NCBI GenBank assembly: GCA_029891385.1
Contig: CM057231.1
Location: forward strand, 67,100,990-67,164,989
Length of the DNA stretch: 64,000 nt
Reading direction: 5' to 3'
From: Erythroxylum novogranatense
Lineage: Eukaryota > Streptophyta > Magnoliopsida > Malpighiales > Erythroxylaceae
This document shows positions 1 to 12,134 of this stretch, one piece after another. The position numbers were made by a program, and so were the translations under genes. Under the pieces are notes generated by a model, which worked only from the letters and a program-made list of their open reading frames with translations, did not search any database and was not told the origin of the DNA. Position 1 is the first letter of the stretch; each line of letters begins with the position of its first letter.

Positions 1-857
1 TGGAGAATTCTGACATAGAAGTGTCATATGTGATTTTCTTACGATTACCTGTGCGAGACTTATGTGGATATGTTGGGTTGGGATCTGATATGATGTTGGT
101 ATTGTTTATTTGGATGCATGCATTTCATTCATAATTGCATGATCAGTAATTGGCAGTTGTGACCAGAGCAGCCAACGAGAGCTTAAAGCTCAACGTGATT
201 GGGCCTTGAGCTCACAAAGATTCGAGCCTATGGCTCACCGCTTAATGCGCCTCTTAATGGGACAGCCAGTGTGCTCACCACAACAACGTAATAAATTGAA
301 AAGCGCCTCATACACATTTCATGTGCATTCAATTGGTTCTTTGGATTGTTATGAAAATTATGTGGTACTACTAAATGTGATTTGGTGAGATAATTGTGCG
401 TATCATGTTATGTATGTGTATATGCATGAATTGGGTGAACCATCGATGATGGTTCTCACCGAGTTCGCAAACTCACCCAAAATTGCAAATTATTTTTAGA
501 CCGGTAGAGTAGACTTATAGCCCAGAGGGACTTTTCTGCCGTGTAGATCGAGTTGGCAAGAGAAGTCATGGCACATAGGTCGGTCACCGCCTTTGCTTGA
601 GGATGACCTAGCTAGCCTTTTTGTTTGATTTTCTTTTAGAGTAATGTATGTAACATACCGCTATGTAAATTTACTGCTTTGAGGTTATGAAATGAGAATT
701 TATGGTTTCAAAAGTTAGTGGATTTCATATTAATGCTTTATGATTTTGATGCCATGTGGAGTGTTAGTGGTTGTTCGTAGCGCACCCTTATCGTAGGGTG
801 TGTGTCGGAATGACCTACGGGCGTCCCGATACATATCCTATGGTATGGGGCGCTACA
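1..857 (+). mobile_element. Ty3/gypsy-type LTR, terminal part
   Basis: This stretch matches the reverse complement of 44682-45488: both share the block around 'ggttctcaccgagttcgcaaactcaccc', the 'ggtcggtcaccgcc' block and the end 'ggggcgctaca'. The other copy ends in TG...CA and has a target duplication, so this is read as the 3' part of a roughly 2.8 kb LTR whose start lies outside the window. It ends exactly at 857, where Copia LTR sequence begins. No coding capacity is seen; the short ORF at 206-388 is not credible. Whether a whole gypsy element or a solo LTR lies upstream cannot be told. Assignment to gypsy rests on LTR style only. Confidence 0.6.
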
Positions 858-1386
858 CGTTAATCATTGGGTTCAGAATTAACTCGAATCGACTCTTGCG
901 TCGCTTTTCTTTCTGCGTCTGCATCTGCTTCACATTTGCGTCTGTTTTGCTTTTGCGTCTGCTTTGCTTCTGCGTCTGCGTCTATTTTTCTTTTACGTCT
1001 GCGTCTACTTTGTATTTGCGTCTGCGTCTGCTTTGCATTTACGTCTGCGTCTGCTTTGCATCTGTGTCTGCGTCTGCTTTGTATTTGCTTTTGCGTCTGC
1101 GTCTGCTTTGCATTTGCGTCTGTGTCTGCTTTGCATCTGTGTCTGCGTCTGCTTTGTTTTTGCGTTTTCTTTGCTTCTGCGTCTGCGTCTGTTTTGCTTT
1201 TGCGTCTACGTCTGCTTTGTATTTGCGTCTGCGTCTGCTTTGCATCTGTGTCTGCGTCTGCTTTGTTTTTGCGTCTGCGTCTGCTTTGCATCTGTCTCTG
1301 CGTCTGCTTTGTTTTTCTTGTATATGATCTCTCTTTGTTTGTTATACTTCAAAATCATTTTTATATAAAGTCATTTTGACTTAACA
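858..1386 (-). repeat. 3' LTR of Copia B, partial
   Basis: It aligns with 9422-9987 of the right LTR and shares its terminus 'gacttaaca' at 1386. The missing 580 or so bases were displaced to the left by the gypsy insertion at 857/858. Most of it is a tandem array. Confidence 0.85.
903..1316. repeat. CAGACG-type tandem array in Copia B LTR
   Basis: On the plus strand it is an imperfect array of 'tgcgtctgctttg' type units with several unit lengths. The same array in the right LTR (about 9470-9920) is much less regular. It produces long artificial ORFs on both strands, rich in Leu/Cys or Arg/Gln, that are not genes. Confidence 0.85.
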
Positions 1387-1400
1387 ATCTCCCCCTTTTT
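1387..1400 (-). other. Polypurine tract of Copia B
   Basis: The minus strand reads AAAAAGGGGGAGAT directly before the 3' LTR, the usual second-strand primer position. Confidence 0.75.
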
Positions 1401-1930
1401 GAATATAACAAATTACATACAAGAAAAGAAAATGTAATAAAGTAAATTTATGATTTTGCAAAGTAAAAAATACTTATCTTCTTCCTTTCTTCGTCTGTTG
1501 TGGTCACACCTTCTTTGTCCGAGCATCCTCTCCTTTTCGTTGATTATCTTCTTTCCCTCTCCCCTATTTGTTATAATCAAAAATGATTAACGATTCGGTC
1601 TTCGCAGCTCGCTATCATCTTTCTCGGATCATTCACCGCTCCTTCATGTCGCTGAGTTCACCACGAATCGCTAACTTCATCCGGTGGATCAACTGACGAA
1701 GAGGCTTGATCAACTTCTCACGATGGAGGAGCGAAAGGAATTGAAGTAGTGTAAGCATCAGAGGATGGGATGTAGTCTTCATTGATCTCAAAGGTAGTTG
1801 GACGAATGAACGTTTCTGCTTCAGGAAGATCTAAATCAAAAGGAGCAGCGAAGATCAAGAATCGCCTTTCTTGCAGGGTAGAGCTTGTGCTTCAATAGAC
1901 GAGTATTAGACAAAGGGCTAATACGAAGAG

Positions 1931-3257
1931 TCATTCGAACGAGGAACTCAAGAATGTTCTGTTCTTATTCTTCCCCATTGGACAGTCTTCCTCACTATTA
2001 GTATGGCTGTAGCTCGCTTTATCTGACTTTTGTGCAGGCGTGCATGCTTCATCAATTTTTCGCACTTCTTTTGTAATTTGATCTGCGGACAGATCATCAC
2101 TAGCATCAACTTCAGATATAATTTTGATTTCCGGTAAAATCTTTGGGAATCTTGGTTGTATATCCGGTGCAACCATTATCTCTGTATTTTTAGTGATCGG
2201 GAAAATAGTACACGGATGGCGTGGACGCTTTGTAGGATATGGCATAGTAGCAGCAAATCCCAAAGTATCATAGAAGATCTTTTCGTCTTCTTTGAGTAAC
2301 TCCCATGTGTTATGGTTAATCACCATAGGTTGTACCACGGCTACTATCTTCTTCACTAGTTGAACACCGATTGCAATAGCAGTCTTCTGTCTGGTAACTA
2401 CTTCCACCATTTTGATCTTCAACTTCTGTTTCCTCAAAAACTTGTGGTAGTTGTATACCATTAGACACGGTTTATCATCCTTCGAATCTGATACTGCTGT
2501 TGCTTCTTGATGTGCTTCAATAGGAGTCATCTGAACCGGGCTCTCATCTTCTAGCTCCTCCTGTTGAGCAATAGGGGTATCCTGAATCAGAACCGCTTTC
2601 TGCTTCTACTTGAACAAGATTGATAGTTTCTTTCTGTTGACTAACGCCCTCAGTAGCTTGAAATGATCTTCTTCGACTAACCTTCTTAGTCTTTTTCTCT
2701 CGCTTGCTTAGTTTTACCGATTTCTTCGTTGGAGATTTTCTTTTCTCGATGTTGCTTTTCTCTTCCTCTCGGTCTCTTTGGATTTTCTCGCCGTATCTTC
2801 TTTCGAATAGAGACTAAGGATCTTGTGGCTCTGGGTGCACAAGATTTAGAAGTTTCTTCTCGACTGCTCTTCTCGCAATCTTTTCTTCCTGTTGCCTCGA
2901 GTCCTAATTCTTGGTGATCTCTTTGCTTTCTTCACAACTTCGCTCAAAAGACTTTCTCCTTGTCTCTTTGGCACTTTGTTTTGTCCTCTGAGATTGGCTT
3001 TCTTTGAAAAAAGGACTCGCCATTTTCATGAGAGGTCTACCTAACACTCTCCTTAGTTCAGTAGTAGGTGATTTGATACTCACTGGAGACTGAGAACTTG
3101 AGACATGAGTCTTCTTCAATACACGCTCCCCCTCAGTTCTTGACTTCCTTGAAGAGTCTGCTTGTTCTTTATCTACTGTGTTCAGACCCATTCGCCGTAT
3201 CGTGTGTGCATCGATCTTGCTTTTCACAGAACAGTTTGTCTCGATACCGAGGTGCAT
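1931..3257 (-). pseudogene. Third (env-like) ORF of Copia B, broken
   Basis: Two main open pieces (3257-2904 and 2530-1931 on the minus strand) lie after RNase H and before the polypurine tract. They match the third ORF of element A. The N-terminal part has the shared EGER-(V/L)-L-(K/Q)-K block and is basic and Ser-rich. The C-terminal part shares the 'DDLSADQITKEVRKIDEAC' type block with A, and a Pro/Tyr-rich segment lies between. No transmembrane segment or signal peptide is visible, so 'env-like' is a positional name only. Function is unknown. Frameshifts break it. Confidence 0.6.
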
Positions 3258-4319
3258 TTAACATCGGATTCCTTAAAATCCTCGTCAAAATCATACCATA
3301 AGGATAACTGTAGTTTCCTTTAACCCTTAACTATATAGTGAAAGATTAAGAAAGGTAAATCTATGGGATTTCGATTCGAAGAAAGAACAGCATTGTTCGC
3401 CTAGAGTAGTCACCAAATGTCTTGAACCGACTGGGTAGAATGCAATTAAATGTAATTGCGTGAAGCACCCTAGCCTTCTAATCAAATTTGATGTCTTCCT
3501 CTCCTCGAGTTATTTGTGCCATATAGTTGCCTCTTGATATCTTCTTCTTTCATTCCGACCGAGGTCATCCATCCGCCTTGGTAGACAGCTTTCACCAACC
3601 GATGGACAATCGGTCACCTTCTTTATCGATCCTTTGTGACAAGAACAGATATTCTCTCTACAGAGGATACAATAGTGTTATCTATCGACGAAGCGTTCTT
3701 CCGTAACTCATATACTTCATTCAGATAGACCGGTTCTTGTATCCGAAAGAAGTTCTTCTAACCAAATCTTATGATTTCGATTCTACATCCATGTCGCCTC
3801 TTCTTAGTGACTCAAAGTCCACAAGTCTTCCATAAACCATGGTCGCTTCCATTGTATAGAGTGAAAATATCTTCGGAGAGCTTTTTGAGCGAAATGTTTT
3901 GAGAAGATTGGTAAAGCAGAAGTGAATCGTCAGGAGATGATGAAAAGACTGCTACAATTTCATCTTCAGTCTACATATAGGGTTATGGTCCGGTGGGTTC
4001 TAGAATCATTAAGAACCTCGAGATTATCAGATTTTTCCTCCAAAAATCTTTCTTGTGAGAGAGTTACCAGCTGTAACTCAATGTAACTAACGCCGTTAGT
4101 TTTCACGTTACTTTAGCCTGACTGCTCATTTAACATCACCATGTTAAGATTGCGTCTTATCTTCTGAAACCGTTCTTTAGTTAGTGGTTTAGTGAAGATG
4201 TCTGCCTACTGAAGTTCTGTTTCAACAAACTGTAGAAGCACCACTTTCCTCCGAACATAATCTCTCGTGAAATGATGTCCGACTTCTATATGCTTCACTC
4301 GAATGTCAATTGATTTTTG
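3258..4319 (-). other. Copia B non-coding spacer
   Basis: Lies between the third ORF and RNase H in element B. No sizeable ORF or recognisable motif was found. It corresponds to the shorter spacer 51300-51763 in element A. Confidence 0.5.
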
Positions 4320-5865
4320 ATAGATTTATTATACTGGTGTTGTCGCAATAAATTGGAATCTCCTCCTCTTTAACCGAATAGTCTTCAAGTCGATATTTGA
4401 TCCACGCTGCTGTGAGCAAAGAACTTGCAGCAGCATATATATATCCGCTTCACGGTTGATAGAGCAATTGAGCTTTGTCTCTTGCTTGACCAGAGACTAT
4501 ATTTCCTCCGAAAATGACATCCTCCACTTGTGCTTTTTCTTTCGATTCTGCTCTCCAGCATAGTCCGCATCGCAATATCCAATTAACTGAAATCTTTACC
4601 TTTCTCAAACATTAAGCAAAGATCAAGAGTACTGCGAGATATCTCAAAATTCTTTAACAACAATAAAATGAGACTCTCTAGATCGGCTTGAAATCTTGAA
4701 CACAAGCATACACCTAATGTAATATCAGTCTACTTGTCAGAAGATACAAGAAAGAGCCGATCATCCCTCTATATAGGGTTTGATCTACCTTCTTACCAAA
4801 TTCGTCTTTCGACAAAAGGTTTGAAGGATGCATCGGAGTTGCCATAGGCTTCATATTATTCATATCAAACTTATTCAACAACTCTTTCACATAATTTTGT
4901 TGATGAATGAAGATCTTCTCTTCGGTCTGCCTAACTTGCAACCCAAGAAAGAACTTTAACTTGCCCATCATACTCATTTCAAATTCTTTCTTCATTAAGC
5001 TCTCAAACTTTAAACACAACTCTTTTGAAGTAGCACCAAAAATGATATCATCAACGTAGATCTGTACTAGGATAAAATCATTCTGAAAACTCTTCCTAAA
5101 GAGCGTCTTATCAACTTGTCCTCTATTGAACCCATTCTCTATTAGGAAGGTACTCAGACGATCATACCAAGCTCTAGGAGCTTGCTTCAAACCATATAAG
5201 GCTTTGTGAAGTCTATAGACATAGTCTGGTTTTTTAACATCTTCAAAGCCAGGTGGTTGTTTCACATACACCTCTTCATCTATAAAGCCATTCAGAAATG
5301 CACTCTTAACATCCATCTGAAACAACTTTATATCATGACAGATTGCATATGCTAACAAAATCCTTATAGCTTCAAGTCTCGCCATCGAGCATATGTTTCA
5401 TTGTAGTCTATTCCTTCTTTGATTATAGCCTTGTGCTACTAATCTAGCCTTATTACGACTCACCCTACCTGATTCATCTAACTTATTCTTGAAAACCCAT
5501 CTTGTTCCAATAATGGATTTCTTAAAAGGTTTTGGGACTAAGGACCAGACGTTATTTCTAGTAAATTGATTCAACTCCTCTTGCATGGCTAACACCCAAG
5601 CTTCGTCTCGAAGAGCTTCCTCAACCTTCTTAGGCTCTACTTCAGAGATAAAAGCTACATTAGCTTCTCTTCTGAATCTGGACCTTGTCCTAATTCCTTC
5701 TGAGGTATCACCGATAACTAGTTCTTCTGGATGAGAACTTTTATATCTCCAATTTCGTCTTAGTACTATAGTTTCTGGAATATCTTCAATCTTGTTCTCA
5801 TGAATGTCTGACGAGGGAGTTTCTGAGGTACTATCTAAGTTTTTTGAAGGACCTTCATTCTCCAT
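4320..5865 (-). pseudogene. Reverse transcriptase and RNase H of Copia B
   Basis: The minus strand carries a Copia RT in two pieces (5865-5398 and 5385-4714) and a broken RNase H (4582-4385). Visible motifs are the pre-RT block 'IIGTRWVFKNKLDESG', 'QMDVKSAFLNGFIDEEVYVKQPPGF', 'LYGLKQAPRAWYDRL' and the catalytic 'YVDDIIFGAT'. The RNase H piece keeps 'IERKSTSGGCHF' and 'WSSKRQSSIALST' but loses the following acidic block. A frameshift near 5390 separates the first two pieces, and RNase H is shifted several times. RT copies genomic RNA into cDNA in the virus-like particle; this copy cannot. Confidence 0.9.
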
Positions 5866-7146
5866 GTCATCTTCCTTATGAGGTTGAGAACTATCATCAA
5901 ACTTGACATGTATCGCCTCTTCAATGCCTTTGAAGTCAAGTTGTAAACTCGAAACGCTTTAGACGATAATGAGTAGCCTAGGAAGATTCCTGGAAAGGTC
6001 TTCGAGTCGAATTTATCCAATAGCTCTTTCGTATTCAGAATGGAACATTTGCACCCAAATGGATGAAAGTAAGATATGCTTGGTCTTCTTCCATTCCATA
6101 ACTCGTAAGGATTCTTTTTCAGCATAGGTCGCAACATGATCCTATTCTGAATATAGCATGCTGTATTCATAGCTTCTGCCCAGAAATACTTAGGTAGATT
6201 CGTCTCACATAGCATTGTCCTTGCCATCTCTTGAATCGTCCTATTCTTTCTTTCAACAACTCCATTTTGTTGTGGAGTTCTAGGGGCTGAGAAGTTGTGG
6301 AAAATTCCATTCTCCTCACAGTATACTCTAAATTTCTCATTTTCAAATTCCCCACCATGGTCACTCCTGATACTGGCTATGGACAATCCTTTTTCATTAT
6401 GTAACTTTCTGGATAAGATTCTAAAGCACTTAAAAGACTCATCTTTGTGTGATAAAAATAATATCCAACAAAATCGAGTAAAGTCATCAACAATGACGAG
6501 TCCATATTTCTTTCTCGCTAAGACTTAATGTCCTTGTAGGACCAAATAAATCCATATGTAATAGTTCTAAAGGTCTTGATGAGGTTACAAAACTTTTAAG
6601 AGAAAGAGGTTTTAACTTGTTTTCCTTTCAAACAATTTTCACAAAAAAAATTCTTTATCAAAACTTATTTTTGGCAAACCTCTTACCAAATCATGTTTTA
6701 CCAATTTTGAAAAATGTTTCAAAGAGACATGACCTAGCTTTTATGCCGATTAGTCTTGCTTCTTCGTAAGATAGAAAACATGAAATATTTTGTTTTGAAA
6801 ATCTTCTAAATTGATTTTGTAATGTTGTTTCTTCTCTTGCGAGAAAAGTATAAACCCATCTTTGTTTTTGACTTCGCAAAGATTTTGATCGAATGTAATC
6901 GTGAAACCGTAATCACACAATTGATCGACGCTAATCAAGTTATGCTTTAGACCATCAACAAGCAGTACATTATTTATGCATGTAAAGGAATCTTTACCTA
7001 TTTTCCCGATTCCAATAATTTTGCCCTGCTGGTTGTCTCCAAAAGTTACTGATCCTCCCTTCTTATACTGAAGGTCTAGGAACATAGACCTTCTTCCCGT
7101 CATGTGTCGCGAGCATCCACTATCTAAATACCAATGGTGCTTGCCG
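5835..7146 (-). pseudogene. Protease and integrase of Copia B
   Basis: Near 7110-7140 the minus strand encodes 'WYLDSGCSRHMT', the aspartic protease DSG site. Next comes the GAG-pre-integrase region (7103-6750, with '[17 protein letters not shown]'). The integrase core is partly lost to frameshifts between 6750 and 6390. From 6386 it is readable again, with 'IRSDHGGEFENEKF' (second catalytic Asp) and 'PQQNGVVERKNRTIQEMA' (catalytic Glu), followed by the C-terminal 'PFGCKCSILNTKE' block. The first catalytic Asp lies in the disrupted part. Integrase would insert the cDNA; this copy is dead. Confidence 0.85.
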
Positions 7147-8836
7147 TATCTTCCAAGGAAGGATATCTGCAGGAGAAACTATTTTATTTCTTGGTACCCA
7201 AATTTTTTTGAGTCCTTTATGGTTAGTAGTATGCATATGATGTGATCTATGATGCATATTATTAGAATGTTGATTAAAATGAATCATCCCATATCTTCTT
7301 TTTTGAATGACAGTGTTTTTACGAGACTGACTCTTGTTTCTTGTAAACCCTAATCCAGTTTTATCACTTGGATGTCTACATTTTTCAAGTATCTCATTCA
7401 TTTTCTTTGTACTTTCTGTGAAAGTAGCTAAATCAACTGATAAATTCTTAATCCTTAGTTTAAGTTGATTAATCTCTTCTGATCTGTCTACAATTTTCTT
7501 TTTATCTTGTAATTGTTTCTTTAAACAAACATTTTCTCTCTCTATTACCTCAGTATGTTTAATATTTTCTACATACTTCTTCTTTAACAACTTGTACTGT
7601 TTCAGAATAGCATGAGAATCTTCTAACAATTCTGAATAGGCATCATGCAAATTATCATAATCTGATTTTACCTCCTCATCACTATCTTCCTCGGCCATTA
7701 GGTAAATGTTTGCATGTTCTGATGACTCGGAGCCTGTATCTAATTCCGATGAATCTAGGTCCTCCCATGTTGCCATCATGCTTTTCTTGCCTTCTCTACT
7801 CTTCTTTGGTTTCTTCTTGAGAGTAGGACATTCGGACTTATAGTGTCCAGGCTGGTTGCACTCGTAGCAAATGATAGAAGACTTCTCTGGTTTAGCTTCA
7901 TCTTTCCCATTCTTTTTGAATGTCTAGTTCACTCTGGGCTTTTTCTTCCACATGCGTCTTATCTTTCTGGAAATGAAAGATAATTCGTCATCTTCATCAC
8001 TTGACTCTGATTCGGATTGGCTGGAGTTGTCATCCTTTGATTCTTCAAATTTCAACGCTTTTGATGACTTCCTCCTTCTCTGAGTCTTATGATTCTTTTG
8101 TCCGGCCTTCAGTGCTATTGATTTATCTCGCTTGGGCTTGTCTTCGCCGTTGAGTTCTACTTCATGAATCTTTATGGATCCCAAAGAACTCATCCAACTT
8201 TAACACGCCAAGTCTTTGGCTTCTTGACCGCAAGAACTTTAGGTCTCCATCTCTTAGGAAGACTTCTTAGAATCTTTCAACATGATCTTGATTGTTGTAT
8301 GTCCTTCCAAGAGCTTTCAATCCATTGACAATTGTTTGAAATCTTCCAAACATTTGATCAATAGATTCTTCATCTTCCATCCTGAAAAGTTCATATTGAT
8401 GCACAAGAATACTTATCTTAGATTCTTTAACTTGGCTTGTGCCTTCGTGAGCAATAGACAATGTGTCCCACATCTCTTTGCAGTGTCACAACTGCACTTT
8501 GTCATACTCGCCCTACTTAGGCACATGTCAAGAAAAATTTTGCCTTTGAATTTAATCTGTATTCTTGCTTTCTCGATCACCATCCATCTGCTCCGTGGAA
8601 TAAAATTGCCTTCTTCATCTACACAGTGTAAGGTCTGTTCTCTATAACGTCCCAAAGGTCAACATGAGTAGATTCGATGAATAACCGCATCCTATCTTTC
8701 CAAAGTGATAGTCTTCTCCGTTGAATGTTGGAGGTCTAGTGATCGAGGCTCCTTCAATGATGTATACATGTGACTCGCCATTATCTTTAATCCACACTTC
8801 GCCAAAGTGATTCTTGGATACCTTGCTCGATACCAA
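7120..8836 (-). pseudogene. Gag of Copia B
   Basis: The minus strand from 8836 encodes a gag start with 'IEGASITRPPTFNGEDYHF', matching element A's 'VEGASVTGPPVFNGEDYHYW'. Then come a broken UBN2-type capsid region, a Lys/Ser-rich linker (8193-7924), a CCHC zinc knuckle 'CYECNQPGHYKSEC' near 7825-7875, and a coiled-coil, Glu/Lys-rich C-terminal part (7779-7120). Gag packages the RNA. At least four frame breaks are present. Confidence 0.85.
8824..8836 (-). other. Primer binding site of Copia B
   Basis: The minus strand reads TTGGTATCGAGC next to the 5' LTR, close to the initiator-Met tRNA complement TGGTATCAGAGC but with one base lost. Confidence 0.7.
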
Positions 8837-8837
8837 T

Positions 8838-9987
8838 TGAAGTGAATCACACGTTAATACAACACTTAGAAAACAATAATAGAATGCACGAGAAGGGGTT
8901 GAATTGTGTATTCCCTCTTTATAAGTCTTTTCGAATTACTTGTTAGGAATAAAATCTTTACATAATTTTTATTTATTCCGATTGATCAAACTTCTCAATA
9001 CTATGTATACGAAACAAGAAGTAATGATAAAGTTGAAACTAAAAACAAGATAGAGAGTAAGAGTGGTAGACACGCGATTTATCCTGGTTCACCCTAAACC
9101 GTGGGCTACGCCCAATCCTCGAGTTTTTCTCGAGATTTTACTATCTCTTCAATCGTTATAAGTATTCTTTCACGACCTCTTCAGTCTCTACAACCAAGAT
9201 TCTTTCACGCTAGCCTCTGCAGCTATCTCATACACCTTTTCTTTTAGAAAATATTTGAACACTTTATTACAAGAAGATAGCACTCACTAGTTTGCACTTA
9301 ATCGCTTTTTCACTTTGTGTGATTTTTCTAAGATCGCAGACTTTTTAGTTTTCGCCGACTTGAATTTATAGCCTTCGCCTCTAATCGCTTCTTGAATCTT
9401 GAATCTTGAATCTTTAAAGAAACGTTAATCGCTTGAGTTCTGAACTAACTCGAATCGACTCTTGTGTTCTGCTTTTAATACGCTCGCATCGCTTCACATT
9501 TGCGTCTCGCTTTGCTTTTAAATCGCTTTATACGCTCTGCGTCTGCTTTTGCTTTTGCGTCAGCATCCGCTTTGTATTTGCGTCTGCGTCGCTTTGCATT
9601 TGCGTCTCGCGTCATTTGCATCTGTGTCTGCGTCTCGCTTTGTATTTGCTTTTGCGCTCGCTTTGCATTTATGCTCAAGGCTCGCTTTGCATTTGCGTCA
9701 GATCGCTTTGCATTTGCGTCTGCGTCTGCTTTGCATCTGTGTTCTGCGTCTGCTTTGTTTTTGGCGCTCGCTTTGTTTCGTGGTTCGCGTCTGCTTTTGC
9801 TTTTGCGCTCACGCTCGCTTTGTATTTGCGTCTGCGTCATTTGCATCCGTGGTTCTGCTCGCTTTGTTTTTTGCGTCTGCGTCGCTTTGCATCTGTGTCT
9901 GCGTCTTCTTTGTTTTTCTTGTATATGATCTCTCTTTGTTTGTTATACTTCAAAATCATTTTTATATAAAGTCATTTTGACTTAACA
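8838..9987 (-). repeat. 5' LTR of Copia B, complete
   Basis: A 1150-bp LTR with TG...CA ends (plus strand starts TGAAGTGAATCACACG, ends GACTTAACA). It contains a degenerate CAGACG-type array at about 9470-9920. Overlapping ORFs at 9433-9980 are by-products of this array. Confidence 0.85.
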
Positions 9988-11149
9988 AGGGGGAATTTCG
10001 AGAGTTTTGGGAGAGCACGAAGACGAAGGTGAGCTCTCCAACATGAGGAGACCTATGGAGGGGTAGCTTCTGGACGCCGGTTCAGAGGTGATAGCAACAC
10101 CGACGAATCAGGTTAAGTGTATTTCACTATTTTTGTTGTTTCTTTCTCTCATTAGAAATTGATTGTGTTATCCTATGCTAATTGATTTGGATTTTCTGTA
10201 TGGATAATCATATTCTCATTATTGTTTAGTTATTTATGTATAAACCCATTGGTTATTATAAAAAAGATGATTTCATTCATTGAATCATTTATTTGGAAAC
10301 TCATTGATAGAATTTTGTTATAATTTGTAATTGTTATGTTAAAATTCATATGTAGCGACTAATAATTCGTAGCCATTAGGAATAATATAACCTAGATTAA
10401 ATGATGCATTGTATATGGTTGTGCCCTAATTAATCGATTTTCCTAATTCGTAATGCTACTGCCTAATTAAATCTACAGATTGTATCTTAGGTTATTCGGT
10501 GTTTAGGTTTAATTAACAATCATATCTTGATTAAACACTACCTAAGGAAAAACTCGGGGTAATTATTAACCCACGATCAATAGTTGTTAGGAGAGGTTTG
10601 AGAACAAAAAATCAATGAAATATGTTTAATTAGGGTGTAGGTGCAGATTGAACTAAAGAATCTGGTCCCTATCGAATTCCCCATTTTTATCATTTTCCAT
10701 ATGTTTTCTTTAATTTATTTTTATTATTATAGTTTCATTTTATTTTGACTAGCGTTACAATTTGTTGTCAGTAATGTATTCTACAATTCTATTTTATCTT
10801 TTTTATGAGAATTAAGGGTTAAAATTGGTACTAAGTCATTTATGATATTTTATTTGATGTAATAGAGCTAAATGATATTTTTCCCATTTTCTTGATGGTG
10901 AAATAACAATAAATGGATAGTAATACTCTTAAGTATTACTTTGTTTATCCCTCCCATTTTCTTCCTAATGTTGATTAATTATTTCCATTCCATGGATAGG
11001 TGTGCAAAAACAATTGGACTTTTATTTGTGTATACATTCAAATTGCAGTACAAGGAAGTCCTGTACAAGGCACACACTGTAGAATTCATAACTACATCAA
11101 AATTCTTGAGTTGTTTAACAAAATTTAACAATAGTGTAAGAACTCTGAA
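9988..11149. other. Decayed sequence, no gene recognised
   Basis: AT-rich sequence. Around 10300-10680 it has the look of an old LTR or 5' leader (alternating 'attaattaggg' style words), but no boundary was found. The ORF at 10941-11183 has no recognisable domain. It may be the body of the CACTA-like element ending at 12134. Confidence 0.3.
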
Positions 11150-11461
11150 ATTGTTAGTAAGAGTCAAACATATCTTGATGTAGTTGGTGGTAGGAACCAC
11201 CGTGGAAGGATTTTCAACTTAGATTCTTTTGCAAACACATGCTATTTGTAATCCTCCACTTTTACTAGAATTGTATCTAGTAGGTTGTCTGCATCTAATG
11301 AGAGAGTCGTTAAGCTTGAGAGCATGGTAGAGATGTTGGCAATTCAATTGCAACTGTTGATGGAGTACATAGCATAGCATCGTAATGAGGAGGATGAGTT
11401 GAAGGGAAATGGCAGCACTTCATTGCAGCAATCAGATCGTCCGCCTTCACTAACTGCATAG
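11150..11461 (+). pseudogene. Possible CACTA (Ptta/En/Spm) transposase relic
   Basis: The plus strand can be read as a fragment with 'GGRNHRGRIFNLDSFANTC' followed by a coiled region 'SASNERVVKLESMVEMLAIQ' and a short tail. This resembles the C-terminal layout of plant Transposase_24 (Ptta/En/Spm) proteins, where a Gly-rich 'GR(I/V)-G-LGS' block precedes a coiled coil. At least three stop codons interrupt it. The match is by memory of the family pattern and is weak; the nearby subterminal repeats support it. Confidence 0.35.
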
Positions 11462-11689
11462 TTTAGATTTATAATATTTCGATACTTAAATGGATTTTAT
11501 TTAATTTTTTACCACTCTTATGTTTTTTAAGAATTATTAATTTACAGTAATAACATAAATTTTCAAGATACTTATTATTGTACATTATAATTTTTATTTT
11601 ATATTACCAATCAAGATAATTTGTATATTGTATTATCAATCAAGATTATATTATTTAGGAAATTAAATATAGAAAATCAATAGATTATC

Positions 11690-12134
11690 AACAAAAAATT
11701 CTGGTGGGAATTTTTAGTGAGATACGAATATGGAGCTTTTGTAACTAAAATTACCGATAGAAAAAATGGTATTGTAGGGAAATTTCCTTATGGAATTCGT
11801 AGCTAAAATTATCGACAAAAAATGGTACCGTAGGGAAATTTTCCTATAAAAATTGTATTTTCGTAAGGAAATTTCTTTACAAAACTATTTCTGTAGGGAA
11901 ATTACAATTTATGTAGGTAAATTTTCCTAAAAATTGTAATTCTGTCAATAAATTTACTGCAAAATTGTAATTCCATCGAGAAATTTACTTATAGAAATTG
12001 TAATTCCATTGAGAAATTTAATCGACGATTGTCCTACGACTCTTTCCTTTGGTAATTTATGTCGTCAAATTTGTTTGCCTAAGGTATTTTCTGTAGGCAA
12101 TTTTTGTTGTTAAATCTAATTTTTATGATAGTAA
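11690..12134. repeat. CACTA-like subterminal repeats
   Basis: Many degenerate copies, in both orientations, of a short word of the type 'taccgacagaaattt' / 'gtagggaaatttccct' are packed here. The run ends in 'tttttatgatagta', which resembles a decayed CACTA terminus (normally ...TAGTG). Athila gag sequence starts immediately after. Dense subterminal repeats like these are where CACTA transposases bind. Assigned from pattern only. Confidence 0.5.

Larger units (their letters stand above)
858..9987 (-). mobile_element. Copia element B, Sirevirus-like, degenerate
   Basis: Read on the minus strand the order is 5' LTR (8838-9987), primer site, gag, protease, integrase, reverse transcriptase, RNase H, a third ORF, polypurine tract and 3' LTR. 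Integrase before RT defines Copia. LTRs over 1 kb and an extra ORF after RNase H are features known from Sireviruses; that lineage call is inference. It is the same family as element A: the LTRs start TGTTAAGTCAAA and end GATTCACTTCA, and the proteins align along their length. Many frameshifts and stops make it inactive. The left LTR is cut at 857/858 by the gypsy LTR, so its target duplication cannot be checked; the base after the right end is 9988. Confidence 0.9.

Noticed and set aside
800..1379. Long overlapping ORFs on both strands (Leu/Cys-rich forward, Arg/Gln-rich reverse)
   Set aside because: They are translations of the tandem array inside the Copia B LTR; similar artefacts appear at 9433-9980.
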